Shown piece by piece: positions 45,301 to 53,146 of a stretch of 64,000 nucleotides of DNA. Within the stretch, counting starts at the first letter, position 1. Each line of letters begins with the position of its first letter. Position numbers and translations under genes: made by a program. This DNA comes from Prochlorococcus sp. AG-363-P19 (lineage in GTDB: Bacteria; Cyanobacteriota; Cyanobacteriia; PCC-6307; Cyanobiaceae): NCBI GenBank assembly GCA_003280055.1, contig QCGG01000003.1:1-64000 (forward strand), written 5' to 3'. Under the pieces are notes generated by a model. It made no database searches, was not told the origin of the DNA, and saw nothing but the letters and a program-made list of their open reading frames with translations.

Positions 45301-45797
45301 GAGATCCAGATAAATTAACCTACAAAGATTCTGGCGTCATATTTGTTCCAGTAAGGCATCAAGATTGCTCTCTGAAATCTGAAGAAGAAGCTGAAAAAAT
45401 TCACGAGCTTATACAACTTCTTTTATCTTCAAAATATAAACTAGGTACTAATAAAGAAAGATCTATTACCCCTAACGATATTCTCCTCATTGCCCCTTAT
45501 AACGTTCAAGTTAACTACTTAAAGCGTAATTTACAAGGGGGCATAAGAATAGGAACAGTTGATAATTTTCAAGGCCAAGAAGCCATTATTTCTATCTTTT
45601 CACTTACCTCTAGCTCCGGAGACAATGCCCCCCGAGGACTTGATTTCCTATTGGATCCTAATCGCTTAAATGTTGCCATATCCCGAGCCAAAGTATTATC
45701 AATTGTTGTTGGTTCACCATCACTAGCTGAGGGATATTGTAAGAATATTGATGAAGCTGAAAAACTTAATCGATTTTGCAGATTGATCGATCGCTGA
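42357..45797 (+). CDS. RecB-like nuclease / RNase H-like / SF1 helicase fusion (TM0106 type)
   Basis: The N-terminal ~200 residues are a RecB/Cas4-like nuclease: a His-bearing RHEEELL, MRGSIDLLKR with the Asp, and PIECKLSS with the Glu-x-Lys. Residues ~315-510 form an RNase H-like exonuclease (IWFDLEGA, IYHYANYEKVAVRDL, YNKDDLVST). The C-terminal part is an Upf1/Dna2-like helicase: Walker A GAPGTGKTT near residue 770, DEAGQ near 880, GDTQQLPMP, SWRMAP, VDNFQGQE and LNVAISRAK. All motifs look intact. The order fits the TM0106 family of unknown cellular role. Genes at 41,523 and 41,838 likely belong to its operon. DNA processing or defence is the inferred function. Confidence 0.85.
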   Translation: MITNYKSRIFTPSELSQFCLSPIAAWWHELDRRNLFQGNKPKADPLSEILKKEGIRHEEELLNKLDVEGKSIKRLIGKQNKADYMEKDKAMLKGYDYIYQASFNNGHMRGSIDLLKRVELSSRIGEYSYIPIECKLSSKLHFKFLIQALCYCELLIDSLGYRPNTFEIYLGGGTFSSFNVDNYWHWYQFKKNQYLDFIKNFNPEIEPEDKPGDHGTWTEFITERLREKRDLILVPNMLKTQRKKLRAKGILSIDQLATMKPSTKIPGMNPEILEKLRQQAAIQVKPRKNENIPEYTIKPMNNSFGLFKLPKPSKGDIWFDLEGARDFVRGTKREYLFGVVYLEENNELRDLYWWGHSDEEEKRSFKNFVDWVENRRKAFPELHIYHYANYEKVAVRDLQQKYLTRMSEITEWLTNGLLIDLQPIVQKTIILGEESYSIKKVEKLYMHREEDMQSAVESMVAYELWKNSGEPGMPGRVEDGLSPMLEEIRLYNKDDLVSTYKLNQWLLKIKLDLEVQEPLIGKEKKKEREPRPIDIQAGALFDEIPKQSLNSNQRNDNKSPPNPRRWSWKTQKVLASLLGFHVREQDVNYWRYFDRLEQSFTNPSSLLKDDEVIAEAQLNQTSDLIEYSFNPEQPIKLEKDANSNWGLNLYLPKSEITLKVSPYELDCENGTVRLQGSKGRLLNRLSQEECLVKKEFDLSKSTKDSLLTQAKSWVSGESTVSPTIIQLLERESIPELVKVNEKIEKDPSAIHRNIAEFMYSHNEKLIAIQGAPGTGKTTLSSKIVTELVQKGYRVAITANSHKVINNLLLKIDTDFQEQNINSLIAKCDTLEDNIFIDSNVRTLLPKRISSLVSVLGATTNKFCNKGFHSTFDLLIVDEAGQYSLANLLTIARHFKSILLVGDTQQLPMPTKATHPNNSGESCLQYLMNGLEVVPTNKGIFLPISWRMAPAINDVVSELFYERKLKANIKNNGNKIIWWNGSRDPDKLTYKDSGVIFVPVRHQDCSLKSEEEAEKIHELIQLLLSSKYKLGTNKERSITPNDILLIAPYNVQVNYLKRNLQGGIRIGTVDNFQGQEAIISIFSLTSSSGDNAPRGLDFLLDPNRLNVAISRAKVLSIVVGSPSLAEGYCKNIDEAEKLNRFCRLIDR

Positions 45798-45802
45798 GCT
45801 TT

Positions 45803-47011
45803 TTAAAAAATAGAAGTTTCAACACCACTTTCTTCTTTGAGTTGTTTAAGTGATCGAATATTTTTTTTATTTTTTTTCCATCTTTCAGTTCTATATGGAA
45901 GCAACCCAACTTCGTTTTTCAACCAGACTTTTAAAGCTTTTTCTGTAGCTTCTACTTCTTTCCCTGGATATGAACGATCAGTCCATTCAATTTCTTTCCA
46001 TCCATCCACTATGTGAAAATCCAACCTCTGTTTCTTGTAGTTAGTTATACCAAATTGTTGTTCTTCTTCCTTTTCCATCAAATAAAACCAAGCAGGTTTA
46101 CTTGGGTCAAATCCTCCTTCATTACATGTTGGGCAACTAAAGGCATTTCTACTTCTAAAGTAATTTGTAAGTAAAGGTTCATTGAAATGACCTTTAGGAC
46201 AATAATACCTAACTCTTCCACGGCTACCTTTCCATTCTTTCTCTAATAGCTTGCAATTATTTTTAGATAAATCTGCCTTCAACCACTTCCATCGTTCCTT
46301 ATCATTAAAGAGTGTTCTAGGATCAGTGAAATCTGTTCGTTCTTGTCTAAGGCTCTCTCTATCAAGTTTACCTTTAAAACTTTCGAATCGGCCTTTAGTG
46401 AATCTAAAAACTAATATGGCTGGCTTTTTATGTGTACCAGCAATTGTTTGTATCCATTTTAGGTGTTTACTTTTGCAAAGCTTTTGATCATATTTATTTA
46501 AATCATTTAGCTTAAGAGCTTTAATCGTTGGCTTAGCATATTTCCCACCTTGACGACAAATATCATAAACACTTTGAGTTAATTCAAACCCTATAAGCAT
46601 CTCGTCAACAGAGCTATCGTCTTGGATATCAGATATAACGTAATTAAAGTTGACTCTTGTTCGACGTCTATCATATTTAGTCCCCTCATTTACCACTATT
46701 AATTCGACAAATGATTTAGATTCATCTATTGAGATTTTTTCTCTTTTAGAAAGAATTTGAATGCATTCTTCTTTTCTCCTTTGATAATCAGTTCTGTTTT
46801 TTTGTTTTGCTCTTCTTTCGGCACCTTTATTAGCTATAATTTCACCAGGGTTCTTTCTTTTTAGGTTGTAATATGTAGTCCTACCAATTGGCTTGATTTT
46901 CTTTTTCAATAGTTCTTCATTGAGATTTAGTAACTTTTCTGTTTCTGTAAGATCATCAGAAAAATCTTTAATTAAATTGATCACTATCTCATTTCGCTTG
47001 GTTTTATTCAT
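45803..47011 (-). CDS. HTH/zinc-ribbon protein with a GIY-YIG-like C-terminal domain
   Basis: The N-terminus has a helix-turn-helix-like segment (GRTTYYNLKRKNPGE) and a basic region. The middle contains a zinc ribbon (YYCPKGHFNEPLL...FSCPTCNEGG, residues ~275-305). The C-terminal ~85 residues, WFYLMEKEEEQQFGITNYKK followed by QRLDFH, resemble the FYL...KIGIT..RL pattern of GIY-YIG-like nucleases. It is convergent with the nuclease-helicase gene, only 5 bp apart. The fold assignment is tentative; it could be a DNA-binding nuclease of a mobile element or a partner of the helicase. Confidence 0.55.
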   Translation of the reverse strand: MNKTKRNEIVINLIKDFSDDLTETEKLLNLNEELLKKKIKPIGRTTYYNLKRKNPGEIIANKGAERRAKQKNRTDYQRRKEECIQILSKREKISIDESKSFVELIVVNEGTKYDRRRTRVNFNYVISDIQDDSSVDEMLIGFELTQSVYDICRQGGKYAKPTIKALKLNDLNKYDQKLCKSKHLKWIQTIAGTHKKPAILVFRFTKGRFESFKGKLDRESLRQERTDFTDPRTLFNDKERWKWLKADLSKNNCKLLEKEWKGSRGRVRYYCPKGHFNEPLLTNYFRSRNAFSCPTCNEGGFDPSKPAWFYLMEKEEEQQFGITNYKKQRLDFHIVDGWKEIEWTDRSYPGKEVEATEKALKVWLKNEVGLLPYRTERWKKNKKNIRSLKQLKEESGVETSIF

Positions 47012-47074
47012 ATAGCCATCATGACAACTTTTCTTAAGAAGTCACTTAATTATGAAAAGGACTTGTACAAATTT

Positions 47075-47221
47075 CTGAGCTGATATAACGAGACAGAGGT
47101 GCATAGATACTCCCATACGCCTCTCTAGGAAGTCACAATGAAGGATGAATGGATTGATTCATCGAAGTAGTTACTAAAGCCTTGAAATCGATCCTCAACG
47201 TCGGAGAAGAAAGGAAAGCTT
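47075..47221 (+). repeat. R2 repeat, copy 1
   Basis: CTGAGCTGATATAACGAGAC, then AGTCACAATGAAGGATGAAT and CTTGAAATCGATCCTCAACG. Three copies exist (48,085 and 60,661). In the third it directly follows a TPR gene stop, so it is the 3' flank of that gene family. Confidence 0.85.
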
Positions 47222-47234
47222 GAATACTCGATGC

Positions 47235-47305
47235 AGAAACACGCACCGCCTTGGCATCACTCCATCAATGAGCGATGTGTGGATAGGTTTTAAAAAATGG
47301 TGTGG
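47235..47305 (+). repeat. R3 repeat, copy 1
   Basis: AGAAACACGCACCGCCTTGG and ATGAGCGATGTGTGGATAGG are repeated at 49,691. The copy leads directly into a DnaB gene tail. Confidence 0.8.
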
Positions 47306-47478
47306 AAAGTCATTCCGACATGGTGGTGATGATTTATCGAGACGAGTACTACAACCCAGAAACAGTCGATCGCGCGATTACAGAACTCATCACTTGCAAG
47401 CATCGCAATGGTCCCGTCGGTACTGTGAAACTTCTCTTTGAACCACAGTTCACACGGTTTAGAAATTTAGCTGCTTAA
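47305..47478 (+). pseudogene. Copied 3' tail of the DnaB-like helicase gene
   Basis: The 174 bases are nearly identical to the last part of the gene at 57,516 (segments for SHADIVVMIYRDEYYN, ELITCKHRNGPVGTVKLLF, FTRFRNLAA and the stop). There is no start codon. It is one of several transferred gene tails. Confidence 0.9.
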
Positions 47479-47553
47479 TTGATTCCATCTTTTACTCTGA
47501 TTATGCTAGAAAAGTTTGGGTCAACAAAATTTCTGTTGAAGATAGGTTGGAAG

Positions 47554-47979
47554 ATGGATTCCTTCACTAAATGGTTATTAAGAGGAGCTGCTCTTGTTGT
47601 CATAGCTGCAGGCGGCGCAGGCATATTCACAATGTTCAGGTCAATGAATAAGACGTCTTCAAGTAGTCAAGAGGCACCCCAAGTTCAAGCACCTCGCCTT
47701 ATCGCAAATCAATGTCCAGATGGTTATGCGTATATAGGTGGTGGCTATTGCCGTGATTGGTATTGTACTGATAAATATTCAGGCCACGATCCTGATTTAG
47801 CAGGTAAAGGTTGGTCTTGCGAGAAAGGTGCATTAGGAGGGTTGTTTGGCAACCCAAGCATGCACTTTAGAGAGGATGCTCCACCCGTAAGGGCATTTGT
47901 AGATGATGCGTGTCCAAACGAAGAGCCAGATATTGGCAATAAAAATTCTTGTTGGAATGATACGCAATGGGATGATTAG
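47554..47979 (+). CDS. Membrane-anchored Cys-rich protein (141 aa)
   Basis: From ATG 47,554 the product starts with a membrane segment (WLLRGAALVVIAAGGAGIFTMF), then a Ser-rich linker and a domain with seven cysteines (CPDGYAYIGGGYCRDWYC, WSCEKG, ACPNEEP, SCWND). It is probably an anchored extracytoplasmic domain held by disulfides. The longer frame from 47,479 starts in the relic sequence. No family recognised. Confidence 0.55.
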   Translation: MDSFTKWLLRGAALVVIAAGGAGIFTMFRSMNKTSSSSQEAPQVQAPRLIANQCPDGYAYIGGGYCRDWYCTDKYSGHDPDLAGKGWSCEKGALGGLFGNPSMHFREDAPPVRAFVDDACPNEEPDIGNKNSCWNDTQWDD

Positions 47980-48006
47980 ACGCTGAGTTATTGCAAGCAA
48001 TATCCA

Positions 48007-48092
48007 ACAAGGTGCCTGTGAAGACTTGAAGAAGGCGGCAGAGCTAGGGAACTAAGAAGCTCCTGAACTAATAACAAAATATCGCACAAATG
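48007..48092 (+). pseudogene. Copied 3' tail of the TPR gene
   Basis: QQGACEDLKKAAELGN, then a stop, and ELITKYRTND match the end of the TPR gene at 60,570-60,664 with nonsense changes. R2 copy 2 follows directly. Confidence 0.75.
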
Positions 48093-48240
48093 ACTGAGCT
48101 GATATAACGAGATAGACGGGACATAGATACCCCCTTACACCCCTCCAGTAAGTCACTATGAAAGATGAATGATTGATTCATCGAAGTAGTTTCTAAAGTC
48201 TTGAAGTCGATCCTCAACGTCGCAGAGAAACAACCTTGGA
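48085..48240 (+). repeat. R2 repeat, copy 2
   Basis: CTGAGCTGATATAACGAGAT through AGTCACTATGAAAGATGAAT and GATCCTCAACGTCG. As at 60,661, it abuts the end of a TPR gene tail. Confidence 0.85.
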
Positions 48241-48418
48241 TACTCTCTTCATGATTATACCTATAAAACTTGCTATAGATCTTTACTTGGTTTGCCTTAA
48301 TCCATGAAAGATGCACTAAAGTGAATTACCAAGGAACTTTAGAATCTTATTTACTTTAATCCATGTCACTCTTACTTATAATATAAATAAAATTTGCTTT
48401 CTATTTAATTAAAAATTG

Positions 48419-49189
48419 ATGCCTAAAAGAAATGTTCTTCATTCACTATTAATGCTACTTTTAGTGGAATTCACAATTTTAATTCATGCGCCTTATGCAA
48501 AAGCGAGAACAGAAACTAATTCTTTACTTCCAAATGAATGGATACAAGATCTTGATGATTCAGTAAATCCAACCCTTCGATGGATGTTTTACAAAGAACA
48601 GGCAGATAAATACTTTAATGAAAAAGACTACGTTGGTGCAATTAGATCATATTCTAAGGCCATAGAAATCTATCCATTTACTGTATTATTTTATAATCGT
48701 GGCATTTCATATTTTAATCTAAAGAAATACTCAGATGCAAATAATGATTTAACTAAAGCAATAGGTTTTGATTCAAGCAGAGCAGAATATTATCTCGCAC
48801 GTGGTCATAGCAGATTAAAGTTAAATGATTACTATGGCGCTAAAGATGATTATACAAAATCTCTAGATCTAGATTATAAAATTGCAGATGCACATGCATT
48901 CAAAGGTGTAACATATCAAAAGCTTAATATAATGGTAGGGGCCTGCGATAGCTGGAGAGAAGCGAAACTGCTAGGCCATAAGGAAGCTACTAAATGGTAT
49001 CAGGATTCTGCTTGTGAAAAGTGGTTTTCTGGAAAACCACCGACCTGCATAGGGCTTGATAGAGAGCTTGCGTTAGGGGAATTTTTTATATGTCAAGATT
49101 CTGATGGTGATTCTAGTTTTAGCATCCCTTCAGCCAATACAAATCCTAGCCTTCAAGAAGTACTGTCAGATACTCCTTTTGCATGGTAA
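48419..49189 (+). CDS. Secreted TPR-repeat protein (256 aa)
   Basis: The signal peptide (NVLHSLLMLLLVEFTILIH) precedes about four tetratricopeptide repeats (AIRSYSKAIEIYPFTVLFYN, DANNDLTKAIGFDSSRAEYY, AKDDYTKSLDLDYKIADAHA, and a final CDSWREAKLLG). TPR arrays bind peptides or proteins. The last 7 bp overlap the start of the next, metalloprotease-like gene, so the two are translated together and may act as a periplasmic pair. Confidence 0.75.
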   Translation: MPKRNVLHSLLMLLLVEFTILIHAPYAKARTETNSLLPNEWIQDLDDSVNPTLRWMFYKEQADKYFNEKDYVGAIRSYSKAIEIYPFTVLFYNRGISYFNLKKYSDANNDLTKAIGFDSSRAEYYLARGHSRLKLNDYYGAKDDYTKSLDLDYKIADAHAFKGVTYQKLNIMVGACDSWREAKLLGHKEATKWYQDSACEKWFSGKPPTCIGLDRELALGEFFICQDSDGDSSFSIPSANTNPSLQEVLSDTPFAW

Positions 49190-49635
49190 TACAATTAATA
49201 GTTTTATTCTTATTGAGTACTAATGCAGCCAATGCTTTTACTAGTGAAATCAAACTACTAGAAGCAGAAATAGAGGCTCTGGGAACTTCAGTTATCTGGT
49301 CTAAGGGATATCATAAGTGTACAAGAAATCTATACGGCTTTTATATCCCTAAAAAAGACATGATAATTATTTGTCAGCGTAATCACAGGAGAAATTATGC
49401 TGAATTAATTAATACACTTAAGCACGAAGGTTGGCACGCAGTGCAACATAAATGCAATGGTAATCAAGCAGTATTAAATGATAATAAACTTAGAGCTGGT
49501 CTACAAATAGAAGATCAGGAAGTCCTTCATGATTACCATCCAAAAGACAGGCGTCTAGAGGCAGAGGCAAGGGTCTTAGCTGAAGTGCCTACTAGATCCT
49601 GGATTAAAGGATTAAGAGCTTATTGCAAGAAGTAG
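49183..49635 (+). CDS. Secreted HExxH metalloprotease-like protein (150 aa)
   Basis: A signal peptide (VIQLIVLFLLSTNAANA) is followed by LKHEGWHAVQHKC, an HExxH zinc motif, and ~50 residues later RRLEAEARVLA with a candidate third ligand Glu. The order fits small gluzincin-like peptidases. It overlaps the TPR gene and is likely exported with it. Confidence 0.65.
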   Translation: MVIQLIVLFLLSTNAANAFTSEIKLLEAEIEALGTSVIWSKGYHKCTRNLYGFYIPKKDMIIICQRNHRRNYAELINTLKHEGWHAVQHKCNGNQAVLNDNKLRAGLQIEDQEVLHDYHPKDRRLEAEARVLAEVPTRSWIKGLRAYCKK

Positions 49636-49690
49636 ATAATTACTGTCACCAATCATCTTCCTCTAGAAGGGAAGAGAGTTGTACTTGCTA

Positions 49691-49764
49691 GAGAAACACG
49701 TACCACCTTGGCATCACTCCATCAATGAGCGATGTGTGGATAGGTTTTGAAAATGGTGTGGATA
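49691..49764 (+). repeat. R3 repeat, copy 2
   Basis: GAGAAACACGTACCACCTTG and GAGCGATGTGTGGATAGGTT match 47,235. Confidence 0.8.
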
Positions 49765-49814
49765 GAAAAAATTGGAATAACTCAGATCTGTTGCCGTCAC
49801 TAGATTTCTCAACA

Positions 49815-50072
49815 GAGTCTTCTTATTGGGAATAGAGAAGTTCTTTCTGTCAGTTGCGATCTGTTTGTATTAGTAATAGAAACTTGATTGAAATAGAATA
49901 GAAATAAGAGGGTGAGAATGTTAAGCCATCCACACACCATCCACACATCGCAATATCACTGAGATCCCATGGCACAACAGGAACCTAGCTACTGGCTAAT
50001 GAACAAGTGCATTTGAGTGGTAGACAGGGATTAGAAGGAATTCGCAAAATCCATTCACACACTATTCACACA
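49815..50072 (+). repeat. EVE-start repeat, copy J
   Basis: Shares TTCTTATTGGGAATAGAGAA with copy I. It then shows tandem CCATCCACACA units, ATGGCACAACAGG with CTACTGGCTAATGAAC, and left-end type II ending in ATTCACAC pairs 11 bp apart. The upstream gap (49,636 on) has R3. Confidence 0.9.
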
Positions 50073-50075
50073 TTT

Positions 50076-50558
50076 TCAAAGGAAAGAAGGATCTAAAAGT
50101 GATGGTCGATAAGAAAGTAAGAAAGGTCTTTGTTCACTCTTAACTGCAGTAATCACATCTTCGCCAGTGTGCCAAATCCATTGTTGTTGAGACGATCTTC
50201 CATCAACATCAACGCTTGTTCCAACCGGAGGACCAAAACGATGTCTTAAGCCTGCCAATACTTCAGTCATGTTTTCATAATCCATTTCATAAGCAAGCTG
50301 TTTCAAGCCATCCTTGTCTTCAACACGAACACGAAGACTATTCACAGGTAAACCGCTCATCTGAAAATCTCTAACTTCAAAAAGACCCCTATTCACACCT
50401 TCCTGAACAGGAGTTAAGGAAACCCCAAGATGTCTCTCTACAGTGGAGAGATCCATCCCCCACGACAAACCTTCCACGCAAGCTATCGCAGGTTTAGGGC
50501 TTAATTGAATAAAAAAAAGGAGAACTGCTATAGCAACGTATCTAACAGTCTTCCTCAT
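50076..50558 (-). CDS. Secreted protein of unknown function (160 aa)
   Basis: The signal peptide (VRYVAIAVLLFFIQLSPKPAIA) precedes a mature ~135-aa domain with conserved-looking SWGMDLSTVERHLGVSL and LRHRFGPPVG, reminiscent of periplasmic beta-rich domains that recognise peptides or metals. No family recognised. It ends at repeat copy J. Confidence 0.55.
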   Translation of the reverse strand: MRKTVRYVAIAVLLFFIQLSPKPAIACVEGLSWGMDLSTVERHLGVSLTPVQEGVNRGLFEVRDFQMSGLPVNSLRVRVEDKDGLKQLAYEMDYENMTEVLAGLRHRFGPPVGTSVDVDGRSSQQQWIWHTGEDVITAVKSEQRPFLLSYRPSLLDPSFL

Positions 50559-50706
50559 CTAAATGCCTTTAGGTCTTGCTCCAAAGAACCTAACTGAATC
50601 TATAGAGAAATCATATCTTTTGTGAGCCATCAAACTTAAAACCGTCAAGGCCTCCTAATGGGAATAGCACTTGCTACCTGATCTTTTTTAAAAGCTAGTA
50701 GCAGCT

Positions 50707-50848
50707 CATTCACACACCGCAATTTCTTGAGATCTCTTGAGATGAATGAAATCGGCTACTGGCTAATTCAAACATCCCATTGAGGGATAACAAGCGATCT
50801 AAGTGAATTAGAAATTTCTATTCAAACTTTATTCAAACTCCTATTCAC
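50707..50848 (+). repeat. EVE-start repeat, copy K
   Basis: ATTCACACACCGCAATTTCT, ATGAATGAAATCGG with CTACTGGCTAATTCAAAC (MNEIGYWLI), left-end type I and ATTCAAAC arms 11 bp apart. It lies just upstream of the B12 riboswitch. Confidence 0.85.
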
Positions 50849-50924
50849 TTCAATTAAGACAAGAAATCTACTTCAAAGATACAAAACTAATAACAAAAGC
50901 CCTATTCACCAGGATTCTCAATAA

Positions 50925-51056
50925 ATTGGTTAAAAGGTTCCAATGGAGATCAGCCATTGGAAGTAATGGGGAAAAGCGGTGAGAATCCGCTGCTGTCCCG
51001 CAGCTGTGAAGTACCGACATTCGTCGATATCAGTCAGAACGCCCGCCTTATTTCAC
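50925..51056 (+). promoter_or_regulatory. Cobalamin (B12) riboswitch
   Basis: GGTTCC...GGGGAAAAGCGGTGAGAATCC (50,968 on), GCTGCTGTCCCGCAGCTGTG and the closing CAGAACGCCCGCC match the conserved core of B12 riboswitches. It precedes the HupE start by ~20 bp, so binding of cobalamin would shut off expression of the transporter. Confidence 0.85.
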
Positions 51057-51076
51057 AATTCGACGAGGATCGACCT

Positions 51077-51709
51077 ATGACGTTTCCCTTCTTGAAGAGT
51101 AAGTTTTTTCTTGCAAGTTTAGTTCCATTATTTTTTTTACTGACTTTTTTAGCTGATCCAGCCTTGGCTCATCATCCCTTTGGGATGGGCGACAGTTCAG
51201 AACTGTCAGCTTGGAAAGCTCTGCTTAGCGGGATCGGGCACCCATTACTTGGACCTGATCATCTACTTTTCATGCTAGGCATCGCCCTTGTTGGACTCAA
51301 AAGAACCAAGAAATGGATCTTCCCTCTTTTAGCTGTTGGGTTAGCAGGAAGTGCATTTGTACAGTTACTGCCCTTACCTGATGGACTAGCTCCCTTGGCA
51401 GAAGCACTAGTCTCTTTGTCTTTGGCAATAGAAGGCTTAATTGTTCTGAATTTTGTGAGCCCAAAATGGGTCTTACCAATGTTTGCTTTACACGGCTACT
51501 TACTTGGAAGCACAATTGTTGGCGCTGAACCTACACCTCTTATAGGTTATTTTTTGGGTCTACTTCTTGCACAAGGATCCTTACTGTTACTAGTGACGGC
51601 AATATCTCAAAGAAGCCTGAATTGGTTAGGGGGGAATGGCCGATTTATAACTGCTGGGATTTGGATAGGGATAGGTTCAGCGTTCTCCTGGGTTGCTCTA
51701 GTTGATTAG
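51077..51709 (+). CDS. hupE: HupE/UreJ-family metal transporter, B12-riboswitch controlled
   Basis: ATG 51,077 is the right start; the longer frame runs into the riboswitch. A signal peptide precedes the HupE hallmark AHHPFGMGDSSEL and HPLLGPDHLLFMLGIALVG (His-Pro-Leu-x-Gly-Pro-Asp-His), followed by several membrane spans. HupE proteins import nickel or cobalt. B12 control points to cobalt. It is followed by a convergent lipoprotein with a His-rich tail. Confidence 0.85.
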   Translation: MTFPFLKSKFFLASLVPLFFLLTFLADPALAHHPFGMGDSSELSAWKALLSGIGHPLLGPDHLLFMLGIALVGLKRTKKWIFPLLAVGLAGSAFVQLLPLPDGLAPLAEALVSLSLAIEGLIVLNFVSPKWVLPMFALHGYLLGSTIVGAEPTPLIGYFLGLLLAQGSLLLLVTAISQRSLNWLGGNGRFITAGIWIGIGSAFSWVALVD

Positions 51710-51782
51710 ACAATTTCAAAATGAACAAAACCTTTCAATTGAAGCTTAGAAGGGTTAGTCAAAATTCCTATTTTTCAGTGCC

Positions 51783-52040
51783 CTAGTGATTGTGGTGATG
51801 ACCCTTCTTTCCTCCATGGTTTTTATGGTCTTCATGAGCGTTATGGCTCTTGCACGGCATCCACTTATCACCCATTTTATGAGCACCAGTGCAGTTGAAA
51901 TTTATAGCTGCCTTTTCCGCCTCGGCTCTGGTATTGAAAAGAGCAGGAGTTCCACTTTTTTGAGACTCAGTTGAGCAACCTATCAATGCCAAAGAGGCTG
52001 AAGCAGCAAGAATTGAGAAAGAGAATTGGAAGCCTTTCAA
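51783..52040 (-). CDS. DUF3721-type lipoprotein with His-rich tail
   Basis: The signal peptide has lipobox LIGC. The mature part contains the DUF3721-like segment FNTRAEAEKAAINFNCTGAH, then MGDKWMPC, and a C-terminal tail with ten His/Lys/Gly-rich residues. Such a tail would bind divalent metal near the membrane. It is convergent with hupE, so a role in metal handling is inferred. Confidence 0.65.
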   Translation of the reverse strand: MKGFQFSFSILAASASLALIGCSTESQKSGTPALFNTRAEAEKAAINFNCTGAHKMGDKWMPCKSHNAHEDHKNHGGKKGHHHNH

Positions 52041-52124
52041 AACTTTTTGGTTTCAACTAATTTACAAATTAATCACAATTCTCAAGGTGTAAATCTATTA
52101 ATTTGAAGAAAAGCTGCTATAGCC

Positions 52125-52258
52125 TGCTGGAGCTTGGAAACCACAAATATTGCTCAATGCCATCAAAGACTCTATGAATAAAAAGGAATCGATACAAAAT
52201 TCCTGCATTTAAAAGTCAGGGTCCCTCAGATCAAGGGTTTATTCAAACTAGAGAAATG
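52125..52258 (+). repeat. R4 repeat, second copy
   Basis: CCACAAATATTGCTCAATGC through CATTTAAAAGTCAGGG and TATTCAAACTAGAG match 28,318-28,460. It ends at the start of a small acidic reading frame like the one at 33,319. Confidence 0.7.
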
Positions 52259-52288
52259 GTGAAAGTGGAAGAAGAAAAATCAGGATTT

Positions 52289-52319
52289 GAAAATGATAAT
52301 GGTTACCATTATCATTTTC
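52289..52319 (+). promoter_or_regulatory. 31-bp perfect palindrome, Zur-type operator
   Basis: GAAAATGATAATGG, a central TTA, and CCATTATCATTTTC form a perfect inverted repeat around one base, containing TGATAATG...CATTATCA like cyanobacterial Zur/Fur boxes. It ends 36 bp before the GTPase ATG, a position fitting repression of that gene's promoter. Confidence 0.75.
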
Positions 52320-52355
52320 TGATATTTTCATAGAGCGATTGTCATTGTCCAAAGA

Positions 52356-53141
52356 ATGAGCCAGACATGGCTGATCTCGGGTTCGCCAGGCTGCGGCAAA
52401 ACCAGCTGGATACTCAAAACAATGCAAAGTCATCAAGGCAAATGCGGATATTTGCGACTAGATGGCTATTCCTCTGACGGGCTAGAGCAGGTATCTGACT
52501 CAGGAATCGATAAGTCATTTCTCAAGGATCAATTCCCTGAACTAATAAATCTATCGGATTCCCATCATGTCTCCAGATCGCAACAAGGCGACCTACTCAC
52601 ATTGATTGAGCTTCCCCAGTTCCAAGCTCCTCAGCATGCAGGCCTAACGGGTATCGATTCTCGCGTCAAAAATCAGCTTGAAACCTTGCAACTTCATCCT
52701 GATAGGCATCTCCACTTTGGTCGGGATCCTGAATTGCCAAACAAAGACACATTGGAATTCAAAAAACTTGAATCCTTCAGCCTCAGTCTTAATACCAGCG
52801 TCTGGGATCCACCCAGCCTGAATACCTTTTGGTTCGAGCTAGTGAACGGAGCGTATGGCGACGTCTATCGAGCTAAGGGCTTGATGAACTTGCCAGATGG
52901 GCGCTCTATTTTCTTCAACTGGGTCGTGAGCCAAGAAAGCTCACAGTTCCTTCCACTTCAAGAAATTTCAGATCCAAATGGGAGACCTCGCAGCTTGTCT
53001 GAGCTTGTTGTGCAAGGAAAACATCTTGATTGCCTACGCATTCAATCAACGATCGACCTCTGCCTACTAAACGATGCCGTACTTGAGATGCATCAAATGC
53101 CTCTTAGGGATCGACAAAAAGAAGCTATTCCCTCAACTTAA
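52356..53141 (+). CDS. COG0523/CobW-like metal-chaperone GTPase
   Basis: Residues 6-14 are a P-loop (SGSPGCGKT). The C-terminal GDVYRAKGLMNLPDGRSIFF is the CobW C-terminal signature. The usual Cys-x-Cys-Cys zinc motif of the group is not obvious, and the GTP-specificity Asp motif is unclear, so this is a diverged member. A Zur-type palindrome just upstream suggests zinc-starvation control. It forms an operon with the two phosphoesterase-like genes. Confidence 0.75.
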   Translation: MSQTWLISGSPGCGKTSWILKTMQSHQGKCGYLRLDGYSSDGLEQVSDSGIDKSFLKDQFPELINLSDSHHVSRSQQGDLLTLIELPQFQAPQHAGLTGIDSRVKNQLETLQLHPDRHLHFGRDPELPNKDTLEFKKLESFSLSLNTSVWDPPSLNTFWFELVNGAYGDVYRAKGLMNLPDGRSIFFNWVVSQESSQFLPLQEISDPNGRPRSLSELVVQGKHLDCLRIQSTIDLCLLNDAVLEMHQMPLRDRQKEAIPST

Positions 53142-53146
53142 TCGCC

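Noticed and set aside
50957-51076. N-terminal extension of HupE (about 40 codons).
   Set aside because: These codons lie in the B12 riboswitch; the signal peptide starts at ATG 51,077.
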